Below are positions 23,207-34,763 of a DNA stretch of 64,000 nt, piece by piece; positions within the stretch are counted from its first letter, which is position 1, and each line of letters begins with the position of its first letter. The stretch is taken from the NCBI RefSeq assembly GCF_047675955.1, contig NC_132916.1:66519481-66583480 (forward strand), written 5' to 3'. This DNA is from Chlorocebus sabaeus. Its lineage: Eukaryota > Chordata > Mammalia > Primates > Cercopithecidae. Below the pieces are notes generated by a model that worked only from the letters and a program-made list of their open reading frames with translations, was not told the origin of the DNA and made no database searches. Both the position numbers and the translations under genes were made by a program.

Positions 23207-23884
23207 GGAAATTATAAGAAATACAAAGTATAAAATTTCCATTTAAAATTGCAATGGAGACTTAACTGATAACTTTCAAATACAAGATAAGTATTGTATA
23301 TTGAAGAAAACTCCCAAAACAAAGATTCTGAAGATAAAACATAAATATTGTGAAGTCAAAAGCAAAAAGAAAGAGGAGTGAGAGCCATTCTCTCCTTAGA
23401 GTAGTTATTGAATTAATGGCAACAAATGCAGTGCGTTATAAACCTTAACAACATCAGCAGCAACCACATTAGGTAAAGGAAATAGGAAGAAGAGAAGAGA
23501 TGAGCAGGTGGAGGCCTGGGAAGAAAAGCAGGAAAAGGAATTATAGCAGGAGAAATAGCAGCCAAAAGAGAGAAGTAACAGCAGACATTAACCTGAATAC
23601 AAGAACACTGAATGTCTAAAGAAATTTTCTTTACATAGAAAATCATTATAAGCAACCCAACAAGTAACAGTGTGTGATTTTTTGGTCAATATTAAAAATT
23701 GGGAAATTCTAACAGTACTAAGGGAGGCAAATTATTATCTACCTGGCTTTAAAATTCTCTGCCATGCACAATGTCAGAAGGCAATTCACTGAGTTCGAGA
23801 ATGTTATTTATTTGTTATTTACGTTACTAATATTTATGATCCATACTGTTTTAAGAGTAATGCTTTCCAATATGAACTCTTTTG
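23207..23884. other. unassigned sequence
   Basis: I recognise no gene or repeat. A purine-rich patch at about 23470-23590 gives an 80-residue minus-strand open frame with no domain. Confidence 0.45.
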
Positions 23885-24055
23885 ATGCTTATTATAACAC
23901 TATGAGCTAGCTCATTTTATTACCCCTATTTCAAAGATGGGAAAACTGAAGCAAAGTGTGACCTTCTCCAAGGTCACACAAATAATAAACAGCAGAGCTG
24001 GGTTTTGAGGACCAATTCTGTGCTTTTAAACTCTACACTGTGCTACCTCCCAAAA
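23885..24055 (-). mobile_element. MIR SINE, antisense
   Basis: Reversed MIR core: ATTACCCCTATTTCAAAGATG, GAAAACTGAAGCAAAG, CCAAGGTCACACAAATAATA, AGCAGAGCTGGGTTTTGAGG, and TTAAACTCTACACTGTGCTA. Confidence 0.85.
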
Positions 24056-24620
24056 GATTCTATATCCAGGTTGATCTTCATGCACAGAAGAGTAAGGAAG
24101 ATGTTTTCAGCTAAATTTCATCATTGACTCTAGAATGCAAATTAGTTTCAGATTTTTAACTTGCTTAAGATTAGTGTATGTTCTGGATCAATGTCATGCC
24201 AGAGTTTATCGGGTAGAATCCTTTTTTTTCCTTCTTTCTTTGTGGTACATCAAATTATAATACATCTAGAGGAAGTCATCTTAGAAGCTCTCAGAAAGCA
24301 TATAAGTAATGCACTTTTCTAAAATGATGACTTGATGGAGCCTGAGGATGAGGGAGAAAAGGGAGAAAAAAAAGAAAGAGAAAAATTATTAAAAAAAGAA
24401 AGAAAAATTAAAAAACAAAATAGAATTATGGCTTGATGTATCTTAGAAGGCCATGAGATGAAACAGTATAAATTGCTTGGGATGAAGAGGTTCTGGTGTA
24501 AAAAGCCAATAACTAAAAAAAGTGTAATCAAAATAATTGTTGAATAAGTTTTGATACAAAAATCTTACTAATTGAAAACAAATATAACATATGTTATATA
24601 ATAATTTTCCAATGCCAATT
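24056..24620. other. unassigned AT-rich sequence
   Basis: No recognised repeat. There is an A/G-rich patch at 24355-24420. It forms the pre-insertion flank of the full-length L1. Confidence 0.5.
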
Positions 24621-24634
24621 AGAATAAACACCCC

Positions 24635-25631
24635 AGGAGAAAGGGAGGTTCCAAGATGGCCGAATAGGAACAGCTCCAGTCTACATCTCCCAGTGTGAGC
24701 GATGCAGAAGACTGGTGATTTCCGCATTTCCAACTGAGGTACCAGGTTCTTCTCACTGGGGCTTGTCAGACAGTGGGTGCAGAGTGTGAGCCAAAGCAGG
24801 GTGAGGCATCACTTCACCTGGGGAGTGCAAGAGATCAGAGAATTACCTTTCCTAGCCAAGGGAAGCTGTGACAGAAGGCACCTGGAAAATTGGATCACTC
24901 CCACCCTAATACTGTACTTTTCCAATGGTCTCAGCAAACAGCACACCAAGAGATTATAACCCGCGCCTGACTCAGTGGGTCCCATACCCACGGAGCCTCA
25001 CTCATTACTAGCACAGCAGTCTGAGATAGAACTGCAAGGTGCCAGCGAGGCTGGGGGAGGGGGGCCCGCCATTGCTGAAGCTGGAGTAGGTAAACAAAGC
25101 AGCTCTGAAGTTCGAACCGGGAGGAGCCCACTGCAGCTAAAGGAGGCCTGCCTGCCTCTGTAGACTCTACCTCTGGGGGCAGGGCATAGCCAAAAAAAAG
25201 GCAACAGAAACTTCTGCAGACTTCTGTGTCACAGCTTTGAAGAGACTAGTGGTTCTCCCAGTACGGAGTTTGAGATCTGAGAACAGACAGACTGCCTCCT
25301 CCAGTGGGTCCCTGACCTGCAAGTAGCCTTACTGGTAGGTACCTCCCAGTAGGAGCCAACTGATACCTCATACGGCCGGGTGCCCCTCTGAGACAAAGCT
25401 TCCAGAGGAACAATCAGGCAGCAACATTTGCTGTTCCGGAGTATTCGCTGTTCTGCAGTCTCCATTGGTGATATGCAGGCAAATAGAGTCTGGAGTGGAC
25501 CTCCAGCAAACTCCAACAGACATGCAGTTGAGGGTCGTGAAGGAAAACTAACAAACAGAAAGGTTATCCACACCAAAACCCCATCTGTACGTCACCATCA
25601 TCAAAGACCAAAGGTAGATAAAACAACAAAG
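24635..25631 (+). promoter_or_regulatory. L1 5' UTR with internal promoter
   Basis: About 1 kb, GC-richer than its surroundings. Near its start is CAAGATGGCCG (24652-24662), the YY1 site that positions transcription initiation in human L1. Further in are GGGCCCGCCATTGCTG and other family landmarks. In human L1 this region also has antisense promoter activity; whether this copy has any is unknown. Several short open frames on both strands here are chance. Confidence 0.85.
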
Positions 25632-26648
25632 ATGGGGAGAAACCAGAGCAGAAGAGCTGAAAATTCTAAAAATCAGAGTGCCTCTTCTCCTCCAGAGGAA
25701 CAAAGCTCATCGCCAGCAATGGAACAAAGCTGGACGGAGAATGACTTTGACGAGTTGAGAGAAGAAGGCTTCAGATGATCAAACTTCTCCGAGCTAAAGG
25801 AGGATGTTTGAACCCATTGCAAAGAAGCTAAAAACCTTGATAAAAGATTAAATGAATGGCTAACTAGAATAACAAGTGTAGAGAAGACCTTAAATGACCT
25901 GATGGAGCTGAAAACCATGGCACAAGAACTACATGATGCATGCACAAGCTTCGGTAGCCAATTCGATCAACCAGAAGAAAGGGTATCAGTGATTGAAGAT
26001 CAAATGAATGAAATGAAGTGAGAAGAGAAGTTTAGAGAAAAAAGAGTAAAAAGAAATGAACAAAGCCTCCAAGAAATATGGGACTATGTGAACAGACCAA
26101 ATCTACATCTGATTGGTGTACCTGAAAGTGATGGGGAGAATGGAACCAAGTTGGAAAACACTTTTCAGGATATTATCCAGGAGAACTTCCCCAGCCTAGA
26201 AAGGCAGGCCAACATTCAAATTCAAGAAATACAGAGAATGCCACAAAGATACTCCTCGAGGAGAACAACTCCAAGACACATAATTGTCAGATTCACCAAA
26301 GTTGAAATGAAGGAAAAAATGTTAAGGGCAGCCAGAGAGAAAGGCTGCGTTACCCACAAAGGGAAGTCCATAAGACTAACAGCAGATCTCTCGGCAGAAA
26401 CTCTACAAGCCAGAAAAGAGTGGGGGCCAATATTCAATATTCTTAAAGAAAAGAATTTTCAACCCAGAATTTCATATCCAGCCAAACTAAGCTTCATAAG
26501 TGAAGGAGAAATAAAATCCTTCACAGACAAGTAAATGCTGAGAGATTTTGTCACCACCAGGCCTACCTTACAAGAGCTCCTGAAGGAAGCACTAAACATG
26601 GAAAGGAACAACTGGTACCAGCCACTGTAAAAACATGCCAAAATGTAA
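25632..26648 (+). pseudogene. L1 ORF1 (RNA-binding ORF1p) pseudogene
   Basis: ORF1p is the L1 nucleic-acid chaperone: coiled coil, RRM and C-terminal domain, assembled as a trimer. From ATG 25632 to TAA 26646-26648 the frame spans 1017 bp, equal to the usual 338 codons, so there is no net indel. Four in-frame stops break it: TGA at 25776-25778 (codon 49), TGA at 25809-25811 (codon 60), TGA at 26019-26021 (codon 130) and TAA at 26532-26534 (codon 301). From family knowledge these positions usually hold Arg or Gln codons, so C-to-T decay (in part at CpG) explains them. The longest open piece (26088-26534) covers the RRM/CTD part. Confidence 0.93.
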
Positions 26649-26711
26649 AGACTATCGATGCTAGGAAGAAACTGCATCAACTAACGAGCAAAATAACCAG
26701 CTAACATCATA

Positions 26712-29700
26712 ATGACAGGATCAAATACACATTTAACAATATTAACCTTAAATATAAATAGGCTAAATGCTCCAATTAAAAGACGCAGACTGGCAAATTG
26801 GATAGAGTCAAGACCCATCAGTGTGCTGTATTCAGGAGACCCATCTCATGTGCAGAGACACACATAGGCTCAAAATAAAGGGATGGAGGAAGATCTACCA
26901 AACAAATGGAAAAACAAAAAAAAAAAAACAAAAAAAAAACAAAAAAAAAACAAAAAAAAAAAAAAAAGGCAGGGGTTGCAATCCTAGTCTCTGATAAAAA
27001 CAGACTTTAAACCAACAAAGATCAAAAAAAGGCAAACAAGGCCACTACATAATGGTAAAGGGATCAATTCAACAAGAAGAGCTAACTATGCTAAATATAT
27101 ATGCACCCAATACAGGAGCACCCAAATTCATAAAGCAAGTCCTTAAAGACCTACAAAGAGACTTAGACTCCCACACAAGAATAATGGGATACTTTAACAC
27201 CCTACTGTCAATATTAGACAGATTAATGAGACAGAAAGTTAACAAGGCTATCCAGGAATTGAACTCAGCTCTGCACCAAGAGGACCTAATGGACATGTAC
27301 AGAACTCTCCACCCCAAAGCAACAGAATACACATTCTTCTCAGCACCACATTGCTCTTATTCAAAAATTGACCATATAGTTGGAAGTAAAGCACTCCTCA
27401 GCAAATGCAAAAGAACATAAATTATAACAAACTGTCTCTCAGACCACAGTGCAATCAAACTAGAACTCAGGATTAAGAAACTTACTCAAAACCTCTCAAC
27501 TACATGGAAACTGAACAACCTGCTCCTGAATGACTACTGGGTACATAATGAAATGAAGGCAGAAATAAAGATGTTCTTTGAAACCATTGAGAACAAAGAC
27601 ACAACGTACCAGAATCTCTGGGACACATTTAAAGCAGTGTGTAGAGGGAAGTTTATAGCACTAAACACCGACAAGAGAAAGCAGGAAAGATCTAAAATCA
27701 ACACGCTAACATCAGAATTGAAAGAACTAGAAAAGCAAGAGCAAACACATTCAAAAACTAGCAGAAGGCAAGAAATAACTAAGATCAGAGCAGAACTGAA
27801 GGAGATACAGGCACAGAAAACCCTCCAAAAAAATCAATGAAATCAGGAGCTGGTTTTTTGAAAAGATCAACAAAATTGATAGACCACTAGGCAAGACTAA
27901 TAAAGAAGAAAAGAGAGAAGAATCAAATAGACGTAATAAAAAATGATAATTTTATAATCCCACAGAAATACAAACTACCATCAGAGAATACTATAAACAC
28001 CTCTAGGCAAATAAACTAGAAAATCTAGAAGAAATGGATAAATTCCTGGACACATACACCCTACCAAGTCTAAACCAGGTAGAAGCTGAATCCCTGAATT
28101 GACCAATAACAGGTTCTGAAATTGAGGACATAATAGCCTACCAACAAAAAAAGTCCAGGACCAGATGGATTCACAGCCGAATTCTACCAGAGGTACAAAA
28201 AGGAGCTGCTACCATTCCTTCTGAAACTATTCCAAACAATAGAAAAAGAGGGGATCCTCCCTAACTCATTTTATGAGGCCAGCATCATCCTGATACCAAA
28301 GCCTGGCAGAGACACAACAAAAAAGAATTTTAGACCAATATCTCTGATGAATATCAATGCAAATATCCTCAATAAAATACTGGCAAACCGAATCCAGCAG
28401 CACATCAAAAAGCTTATCCAGCATGATCAAGTTGGCTTCATCCCTGGGATGCAAGGCTGGTTCAACATACGCAAATCAATAAAGGTAATCCATCATATAA
28501 ACAGAACCAAAGAAAAAAAAACACGTGATTATCACAATAGATGCAGAAAAGGCTTTTGACAAAATTCAACAGCCCTTCATGCTAAAAACTCTCAATAAAT
28601 TTGGTATTGATGGAACATATCTCAAAATAATAAGAGCTATTTATGACAAACTCACAGCCAATATCATACTGAATGGGCAAAAACTGGAAGCATTACCTTT
28701 GAAAACTGGCACAAGACAGGAATGCCCTCTCTCATCACTCCTATTCAACATAGTGTTGGAAATTCTGGCCAGGGCAATCAGGCAGGAGAAAGAAATGAAG
28801 GGTATTCAATCAGGAAAAGAGGAAGTCAAATTGTCCCTGTTTGCAGATGACATGATTGTATATTTAGAAAACCCCATCGTCTCAGCCGCAAATCTCCTTA
28901 AGCTGATAAGCAACTTCAGCAAAGTCTCAGGATATAAAATCAATGTGCAAAAATCACAAGCATTCCTATACACCAATAGCAGACAAAAAGAGAACCAAAT
29001 CATGAGTGAACTCCCATTTACAACTTTTTTTGCTTCAAAGAGAATAAAATACCTAGGAATCCAACCTACAAGGGATGGGAAGGACCTCTTCAAGGAGAAC
29101 TACAAACCACTGCTCAATGAAATAAAGAGGACCCAAACAAATGGAAGAACATTTCATGCTCATAGATAGGAAGAATCAACATCATGAAAATGGACATACT
29201 GCCCAAGGTAATTTATAGATTCAATGCTATCCCCATTAAGTTAACAATGACTTTCTTCACAGAATTGGAAAAAAAAACTACTTTAAAGTTCATATGGAAC
29301 CAAGAAAAAGAGCCCACATTGCCAAGACAATCCTAAGCCAAAAGAACAAAGATGGAGGCATCACACTACCTGACTTCAAACGATACTACAAGGCTACAGT
29401 AACCAAAACAGCATGGTACTGGTACCAAAACAGAGATACAGACCAATGGAACAGAACAGAGCCCTCAGAAATAATACCACACATCTACAACCATCTGATC
29501 TTGACAAACCTGACAAAAACAAGAAATGGGGAAAGGATTCCCTATTTAAAAAATGGTGCTGGGTAAACTGGCTAGCCATATGTAGAAAGCTGAAACTGGA
29601 TACCTTCCTTACACCTTACACAAAAATTAACTCAAGATGGATTAAAGACTTAAATGTTAGACCTAAAACCATAAAAAACTGTAGAAGAAAACCTAGGGAA

Positions 29701-30555
29701 TACCATTCAGGACATAGGCATGGGCAAGGACTTCATGTCTAAAACACCAAAAGCAATGGCAACAAAAGCCAAAATTGACAAATGGGATGTAATTAAACTA
29801 AAGAGCTTCTGCACAGCAACAGAAACTACCATCAGAGTGAACAGGCAACCTACAGAATGGGAGAAAATTTTTGCTATCTACCTATCTGGCAAAGGACTAA
29901 TATCCAGAATCTACAAAGAACTTACACAAATTTACAAGACAAAATCAAACAACCCCATCAAAAAGTGGGCAAAGGATATGAACAGACACTTCTCAAAAGA
30001 AGACATTTATGCAGCCAACAGACACGTGAAATAATGCTCATCATCAGAGAAATGCAGATCAAAACCACAATGAGATACCATCTCACACCAGTTAGAATGG
30101 TGCTCATTAAAAAGACAGGAAGCAACAGGTGCTGGAGAGGTTGTGGAGAAATAGGAACACTTTTACACTGTTGATGGGACTGTAAACTAGCTCAACCATT
30201 GTGGAAAATAGTGTGGCAATTCCTCAAGGATTTAGAACTAGAAATACCATTTGATCCAGCCATCCCATTACTGGGTGCATACCCAAAAATTATAAATCAT
30301 GCTCTATAAAGACACATGTACACGTATGTTTTTTGTAGCACTATTCACAAGAGCAAAGACTAAATGTCCATCAATGATAGACTGGATTAAGAAAATGTGG
30401 CACATTTACACCATGGAATACTCGCGACCATAAAAAAGGATGAGTTCATGTCCTTTGTAGGGACATGGATGAAGCTGGAAACCATCATTCTGAGCAAACT
30501 ATCTCAAGGATAGAAAATCAAACACTGCATGTTCTCACTCATAGGTGGGAATTGT
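26712..30555 (+). pseudogene. L1 ORF2 (endonuclease / reverse transcriptase) pseudogene
   Basis: ORF2p supplies the APE-type endonuclease, reverse transcriptase and a Cys-rich C-terminus. ATG is at 26712. The endonuclease coding region is shifted by an expanded A-tract (26910-26967). The next open pieces are 27052-27420, 27553-27840, 28347-28559 and 28525-29169. The last holds the RT core with FADD at 28840-28851 intact. The C-terminal Cys-rich motif (CWRGCGEIGTLLHC) reads open at about 30131-30174. The family stop after GGN reads TGT at 30553-30555, so the normal stop is lost. Several frameshifts and stops make it non-functional. Confidence 0.92.
26910..26967 (+). repeat. A-rich (A9-10 C)n microsatellite inside L1 ORF2
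   Basis: Runs of A punctuated by single C at roughly 10-11 base spacing, where L1 consensus has only a short A-rich stretch between GGAAAAC and GGCAGGGGTTG. Net expansion is roughly 40-45 bases and it disrupts the endonuclease frame. Confidence 0.9.
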
Positions 30556-30797
30556 ACAACGAGAACACTTGGACATGCAGTGGGGAGCATCACACACTGG
30601 GGCTTGTCGTGGGGTGTGGGCAGGGGGAGGGATAACATTAGGAGATATACCTAATGTAAATGATGAGTTAATGGGTGCAGCACACCAACACCACACATGA
30701 ATACATATGTAACAAACCTGCATGTTGTGCACATGTACCCTAGAACTTAAAGTATAATCATAAAAAATAAAATAAGTAAATAAAGAATAAACACCCC

Positions 30798-31217
30798 TAT
30801 ATTTTGTCTGTATAAATTTGGAAGCACCTTGATGAGAAAGGTGTGGGTAAAGAAATTTAAATTGAATGAAAGCATACACAATTTCTAAACATACACCTAG
30901 AAGGTGCATGCTCACACATATTCTTAGAAGAATTGGAGTTTGTTATAAACAGTAGGTCTGCTCTTTAAGAATTCTTTCTTCTCAATTAAATTCTGGAAGT
31001 TGCGCAAACACTTTTTTCAATAATAGTTTTATAAGGATATGTGTTATTGAAAAAGTTTTTATTGAAATATGTATATCATTATCATAAATATATATCATTA
31101 TCATGTACAATTATAATCACTATAACAAACTGAAAACTAAATGACATTTTCTTCTTTATAGCCAAATGAATGTTTAATTGTGGGAACCCTGGGCAAATTA
31201 TCTAAATACTTTCTAAT
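30798..31217. other. unassigned AT-rich sequence
   Basis: I recognise no gene or repeat family here. Confidence 0.5.
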
Positions 31218-31261
31218 ATGCAAGATATATAGATAGATAGAAAGAACGATAGATGATTGAT

Positions 31262-31302
<41 letters not shown>

Positions 31303-31345
31303 GGATAGATAGATAAATAGATGAGATATAGACAGATACATTCTT
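31218..31345 (+). repeat. (GATA)n microsatellite
   Basis: Imperfect GATA/TAGA repeats, with an uninterrupted core of about 12-13 units (about 31261-31310) and degenerate flanks including GGATAGAT and GACAGATAC. Likely polymorphic. The 75-residue minus-strand frame (repeating YLSI) is a translation of this repeat. Confidence 0.95.
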
Positions 31346-31874
31346 TTGAAGTTCATAAAAAGACAGGAGAGCAAGAAAAGAAAAATAAACAATTATTATT
31401 CTAAGAAACAGATGTGTTGACCTGTTCAAACTAAAATTTTCAAAATTAACTGCCTAGAAAAAATGAACAAGGGTTGCATAAAATTTGTTATTTAAGTGTG
31501 TTGCTTAAAATACAATATATACAATAAAGTAGTGTTTTTATAAATAAATAATATTAAGAAAGTCTGAGTCTAAGAGAGATTAAATTAAATAATCAGTACC
31601 TGAAACTGGTTATGTGGTTATGTCTGACATGAAAGATGCTTAATTGTACCTAAGTATTTATATTTTAAACAATTTGTTCTAATTATGTACTATTATTATA
31701 AAATTATTATTCATATTAATTTCATATTTATAATCTAATGCAATAAAATATCATACTTTAAACCAATCTATTGTAAAAAGCATTCTAATACTACTTTATG
31801 AAATACATTATTAGAAAGCCTAGGAATTTGGACTTTTGGGTTCTGTTCATCTAATGAAGTTGACCCAATTAAAA
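31346..31874. other. unassigned AT-rich sequence
   Basis: I recognise no gene or mobile element. Confidence 0.5.
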
Positions 31875-32602
31875 ATGAAGATACCACACCAGTTAGAATG
31901 GCGATTATTAAAATGTCAGGAAACAATAGATGCTGGCGAGGCTGGGAAAAGTAGGAACGCTTTTACACTGTTGGTGTAAATTAGTTCAATCACTGTAGAA
32001 AACAATGTGGCAATTCCTCAAGGATCTAGAACCAGAAATACCATTTAACCAAGCATTCCCATTACTGGATATATACCCAAAGGATTATAAATCGTTCTAC
32101 TATAAAGACACATGCACACGTATGTTTACTGCAGCACTGTTTACAATAGTGAAGACTTGGAACCAACCCAAATGCCCATCAATGTTAGACTGGATAACGA
32201 AAATGTGGCACATATTCACCATGGAATACTATGCAGTCATAAAAAAGAATGAGGTCATGTCTTTTGCAGGGACATGGATGAAGGTGGGAGCCACCATTCT
32301 CAGCAAACTAACGCAGGAACAGTAAAACAAACACCACACGTACTCACTCATAAGTGGGAGTTGAACAATAATAACCCACCGATGCAGGGAGGGGAACAAC
32401 ACACACCCAGGCCTGTTTGGGGGTTGTGGGCAAGAGGAGGGAGAGCATTAGGACGAATACCTAATACATGTGGGGCTTAAAACCTAGATGATGGATTGAT
32501 AGGTGCAGTAAACCACCATGGCACATGTATACCTATGTAACAAACCTGCATGTTCTGCACATGTATCCCAGAACTTAAAGTAAAATTAAAAAAAAAAAAA
32601 AG
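31875..32602 (+). mobile_element. 5'-truncated L1 (L1PA/L1PB-like)
   Basis: Begins in the last part of ORF2 (ACCACACCAGTTAGAATGGCG) and runs to the 3' UTR (AATACCTAATACATGTGGGGC, GTAACAAACCTGCATGTTC) and an A-run. GAAGATA at the left junction (about 31867-31875) and after the A-run suggests a short target duplication. A 106-residue frame at 32005-32325 is an ORF2 C-terminal remnant (DLEPEIPFNQAF... style), not a working gene. Older than the full-length copy by its 3' UTR type. Confidence 0.9.
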
Positions 32603-33650
32603 AAGAAGATATTAGAAAAGACAAGTTCCGGGGTAAACCTGTGGACAGAAATCAATAATGTATCATAGTTCTTTTAAAGGGTTGGGAGGACACAATGCTA
32701 TAATACATCATTACAAAATATTAGACTTTTGTAGAATTGGATTAATTTCAGATCCCAAAATGTTTATTTATTTGGATATCATTCTTAAATTTTAGTGGCT
32801 TATTTCTATTAGTTTACTGCAAATTAGATTATAATATCAATAGAAGAGAAACAATGTTGAAGAACTGCCATGTGAATGCATTTATAATAACAGCATATAA
32901 TATAAATTGGATTCTTTTTTTTTTTTACTACCAATTTTGGCATGTAGTTTTGGGTATCCTGGACAAAAATCCATCAGTACCATCTACCATGTGATGATTT
33001 TGTTATTTTAGTCTAGAGATGCTGTTCTTAATAACTACTTAGGTTAAAAACAATTTATTAAAAAATTACACAATTCATGAAATACAGTAGTTAAAAAAAA
33101 ATGACTTTCCATCATTGACAAATAGTTTCTTAGAGAGCAAAATAGAGCATTTGTTAACGTAAATAATGTTGACTGTACTCAATTTGAGCAATTGGTTGAA
33201 TGATTCTCAGCAAATGTGTTTTTTTAATTTACTGCTATTCTTTGAGACCTTGATTTTGAATTGTGACAGTCCCCTTACGTGTTTTGTTTCCATCACCAGC
33301 AAAAAAAAAAATTTATCAGGCACAAAGAAAAAAATTCAGAAAGAATTTTTTAAAAATGTAACCCTTAGTGGCTTCATATGTATATGAATATAGGTATATG
33401 TGTATGTGTATGTACACATACATATCCTAGTGGAAATGCATGAGGGCAAAACTCCATGAAGACTCTCAATTCACCAACTGGGCACATTTGCTATATAAAA
33501 TCCCACATAAAATCAGTCGCTGATTTCTGGAAATGTCAATATAAATGCTTAGCTAGTTATTACAATATTATCAATGCATGACACAGTAAAACTAAAGTGA
33601 ATTCATGCATTTATTCATTTATTCTATTCTGCTTTTGACAAGCACTGCAT
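32603..33650. other. unassigned AT-rich sequence
   Basis: No gene or recognised repeat apart from a short TATG/TGTA-rich patch near 33375-33430. Confidence 0.5.
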
Positions 33651-33666
33651 AAAACTTCCGCATTTT

Positions 33667-33944
33667 GGCCAGTCGCGGTGGCTCACGCCTGTAATCCCAG
33701 CACTTCGGGAGGCCAAGGCGGGCAGATCACGAGGTCAGCAGATTTAGACCATCCCGGCTAACACGGTGAAACCCGTCTCTACTAAAAATACAAAAAATTA
33801 GCCGGGTGTTGTGGCAGGCGCCTGCAGTCCCAGCTACTCAGGAGGCTGAGGCAGGAGAATAGCGTGAATCCAGGAGTGCGGAGTTTGCAGTGAGCCAAGA
33901 TCTCGCACTCCAGCCTGGGCGACAGAGCGAGACTCTGTCTCAAA
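33667..33944 (+). mobile_element. AluY-like SINE
   Basis: Starts GGCCAGTCGCGGTGGCTCAC, contains GGCTAACACGGTGAAACCC and ends GACTCTGTCTCAAAAG. Target duplication at 33651-33665 (AAAACTTCCGCATT) is matched at about 34159-34172 with one CpG-type difference. The repeat tract between 33945 and 34158 therefore belongs to this insertion as its tail. Confidence 0.94.
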
Positions 33945-34158
33945 AGAAGGAAGAGAAGAAGGGGAAGGGAAGGGGAAGGGAGGGGAAGGGAAAGGGGGAG
34001 GGGAAGGGGAAGGGTAAGTGAAGGGGAAGGGGGAGGGGAGGGGGGGAGGGGAGGGGAGGGGAGGGAAGGGAAGGGAAGGGAAGGGAAAGGGAAGGGAAAG
34101 AAAAGAAAAGAAAAGAAAAGAGAAAAGAAAAGAGAGAAAGAAATTAAATAAATAAATA
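33945..34158 (+). repeat. polypurine tract grown from an Alu tail
   Basis: About 210 bases of almost pure A/G on the plus strand: (GGGGAA)n and (GGGGA)n variants, then (GGGAA)n, (AAAAG)n and finally (AAAT)n. Around 34032-34063 several G4 or longer runs are separated by single A's, a strong G-quadruplex motif on the plus strand. Long mirror-like polypurine runs can also form triplex DNA. The Pro/Ser/Leu-rich minus-strand open frame across it is an artefact. Confidence 0.93.
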
Positions 34159-34267
34159 AAACTTCCACATTGTTTCTCAAATGTACTTTCCTAAAAAATG
34201 CCCATCCCTACATCTCCCAGAGACCCACTCTCTGTGAGTTATTGGAAAGATTTCAACTTGACAAAAA

Positions 34268-34271
<4 letters not shown>

Positions 34272-34318
<47 letters not shown>
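34272..34318 (+). repeat. poly(A) tract of 47 A
   Basis: An uninterrupted A-run after ...CAAAAATTGT. No retroposed element is recognisable immediately upstream, and I found no target duplication. Confidence 0.9.
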
Positions 34319-34319
<1 letters not shown>

Positions 34320-34666
34320 ACTTTTAGGATTGGTGCACTCAATTGGCAAGGCAAGATCCATAAGGCTACAGAGAGATTCATCGCAGTCATATATTCTCAA
34401 AACTTTCCTTTAAGTTGGAAGAAAGAAAGGTAAGAAATTCAACCATATATCTTGGCAAATGCCATGAAAGATGCAATTTTAGTACAGAACTCTGAAGAAC
34501 TGCTCTCTCTGCTCCCGAAAGATATTGCCAAATTCAGTTCTACCAGAGATGTAGGGTAAGAAATCTTGAGTGTTGGCACTTTTGCGGTCAGAAAAGATAA
34601 GTAGATCTCTACAGGACAATCTCCATATCCCGGGCAAGAAAACTTGCTTATTCACAATGTGGAGAC

Positions 34667-34703
<37 letters not shown>

Positions 34704-34763
34704 GGCACAAAAGCACAGCCTAAGAGTTGCAATATAATCACAATATAATCTATTTCTCTATAG
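34319..34763. other. unassigned sequence between and after two A-tracts
   Basis: 34319-34667 lies between a 47-A tract and a second 31-A tract (34668-34698). It is not Alu or L1. I looked for a processed-pseudogene frame and found only short open pieces with no recognisable protein. 34699-34763 is unassigned. Confidence 0.5.

Larger units (their letters stand above)
24635..30783 (+). mobile_element. full-length L1PA-type LINE-1, inactivated
   Basis: A complete L1 of about 6.15 kb: 5' UTR (24635-25631), ORF1 (25632-26648), a 63-bp spacer, ORF2 (26712-30555), 3' UTR and an A-rich tail (to about 30783). Perfect 14-bp target duplications AGAATAAACACCCC occur at 24621-24634 and 30784-30797. The inferred nick site on the bottom strand, TTCT/AA, is a variant of the L1 endonuclease preference TTTT/AA. 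The element is primate-specific (L1PA series by its 5' UTR and 3' UTR); the exact subfamily and any monkey-specific label are not determined. Both reading frames are disabled, so it cannot move by itself. Confidence 0.95.

Noticed and set aside
28525..29169. 214-residue open frame with RT motif as a possible active gene
   Set aside because: It is only a piece of L1 ORF2; the full frame is broken by stops and shifts upstream and downstream.
31202..31429. Tandem peptide repeats (YLSI) on the minus strand
   Set aside because: Translation of the GATA microsatellite.
33782..34180. 132-residue minus-strand frame rich in Pro, Ser, Leu
   Set aside because: It translates an Alu plus the polypurine tail; not a gene.
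34319..34667. Processed pseudogene of a protein-coding gene
   Set aside because: No protein family could be recognised in any frame and no target duplication was found; kept only as an open question.
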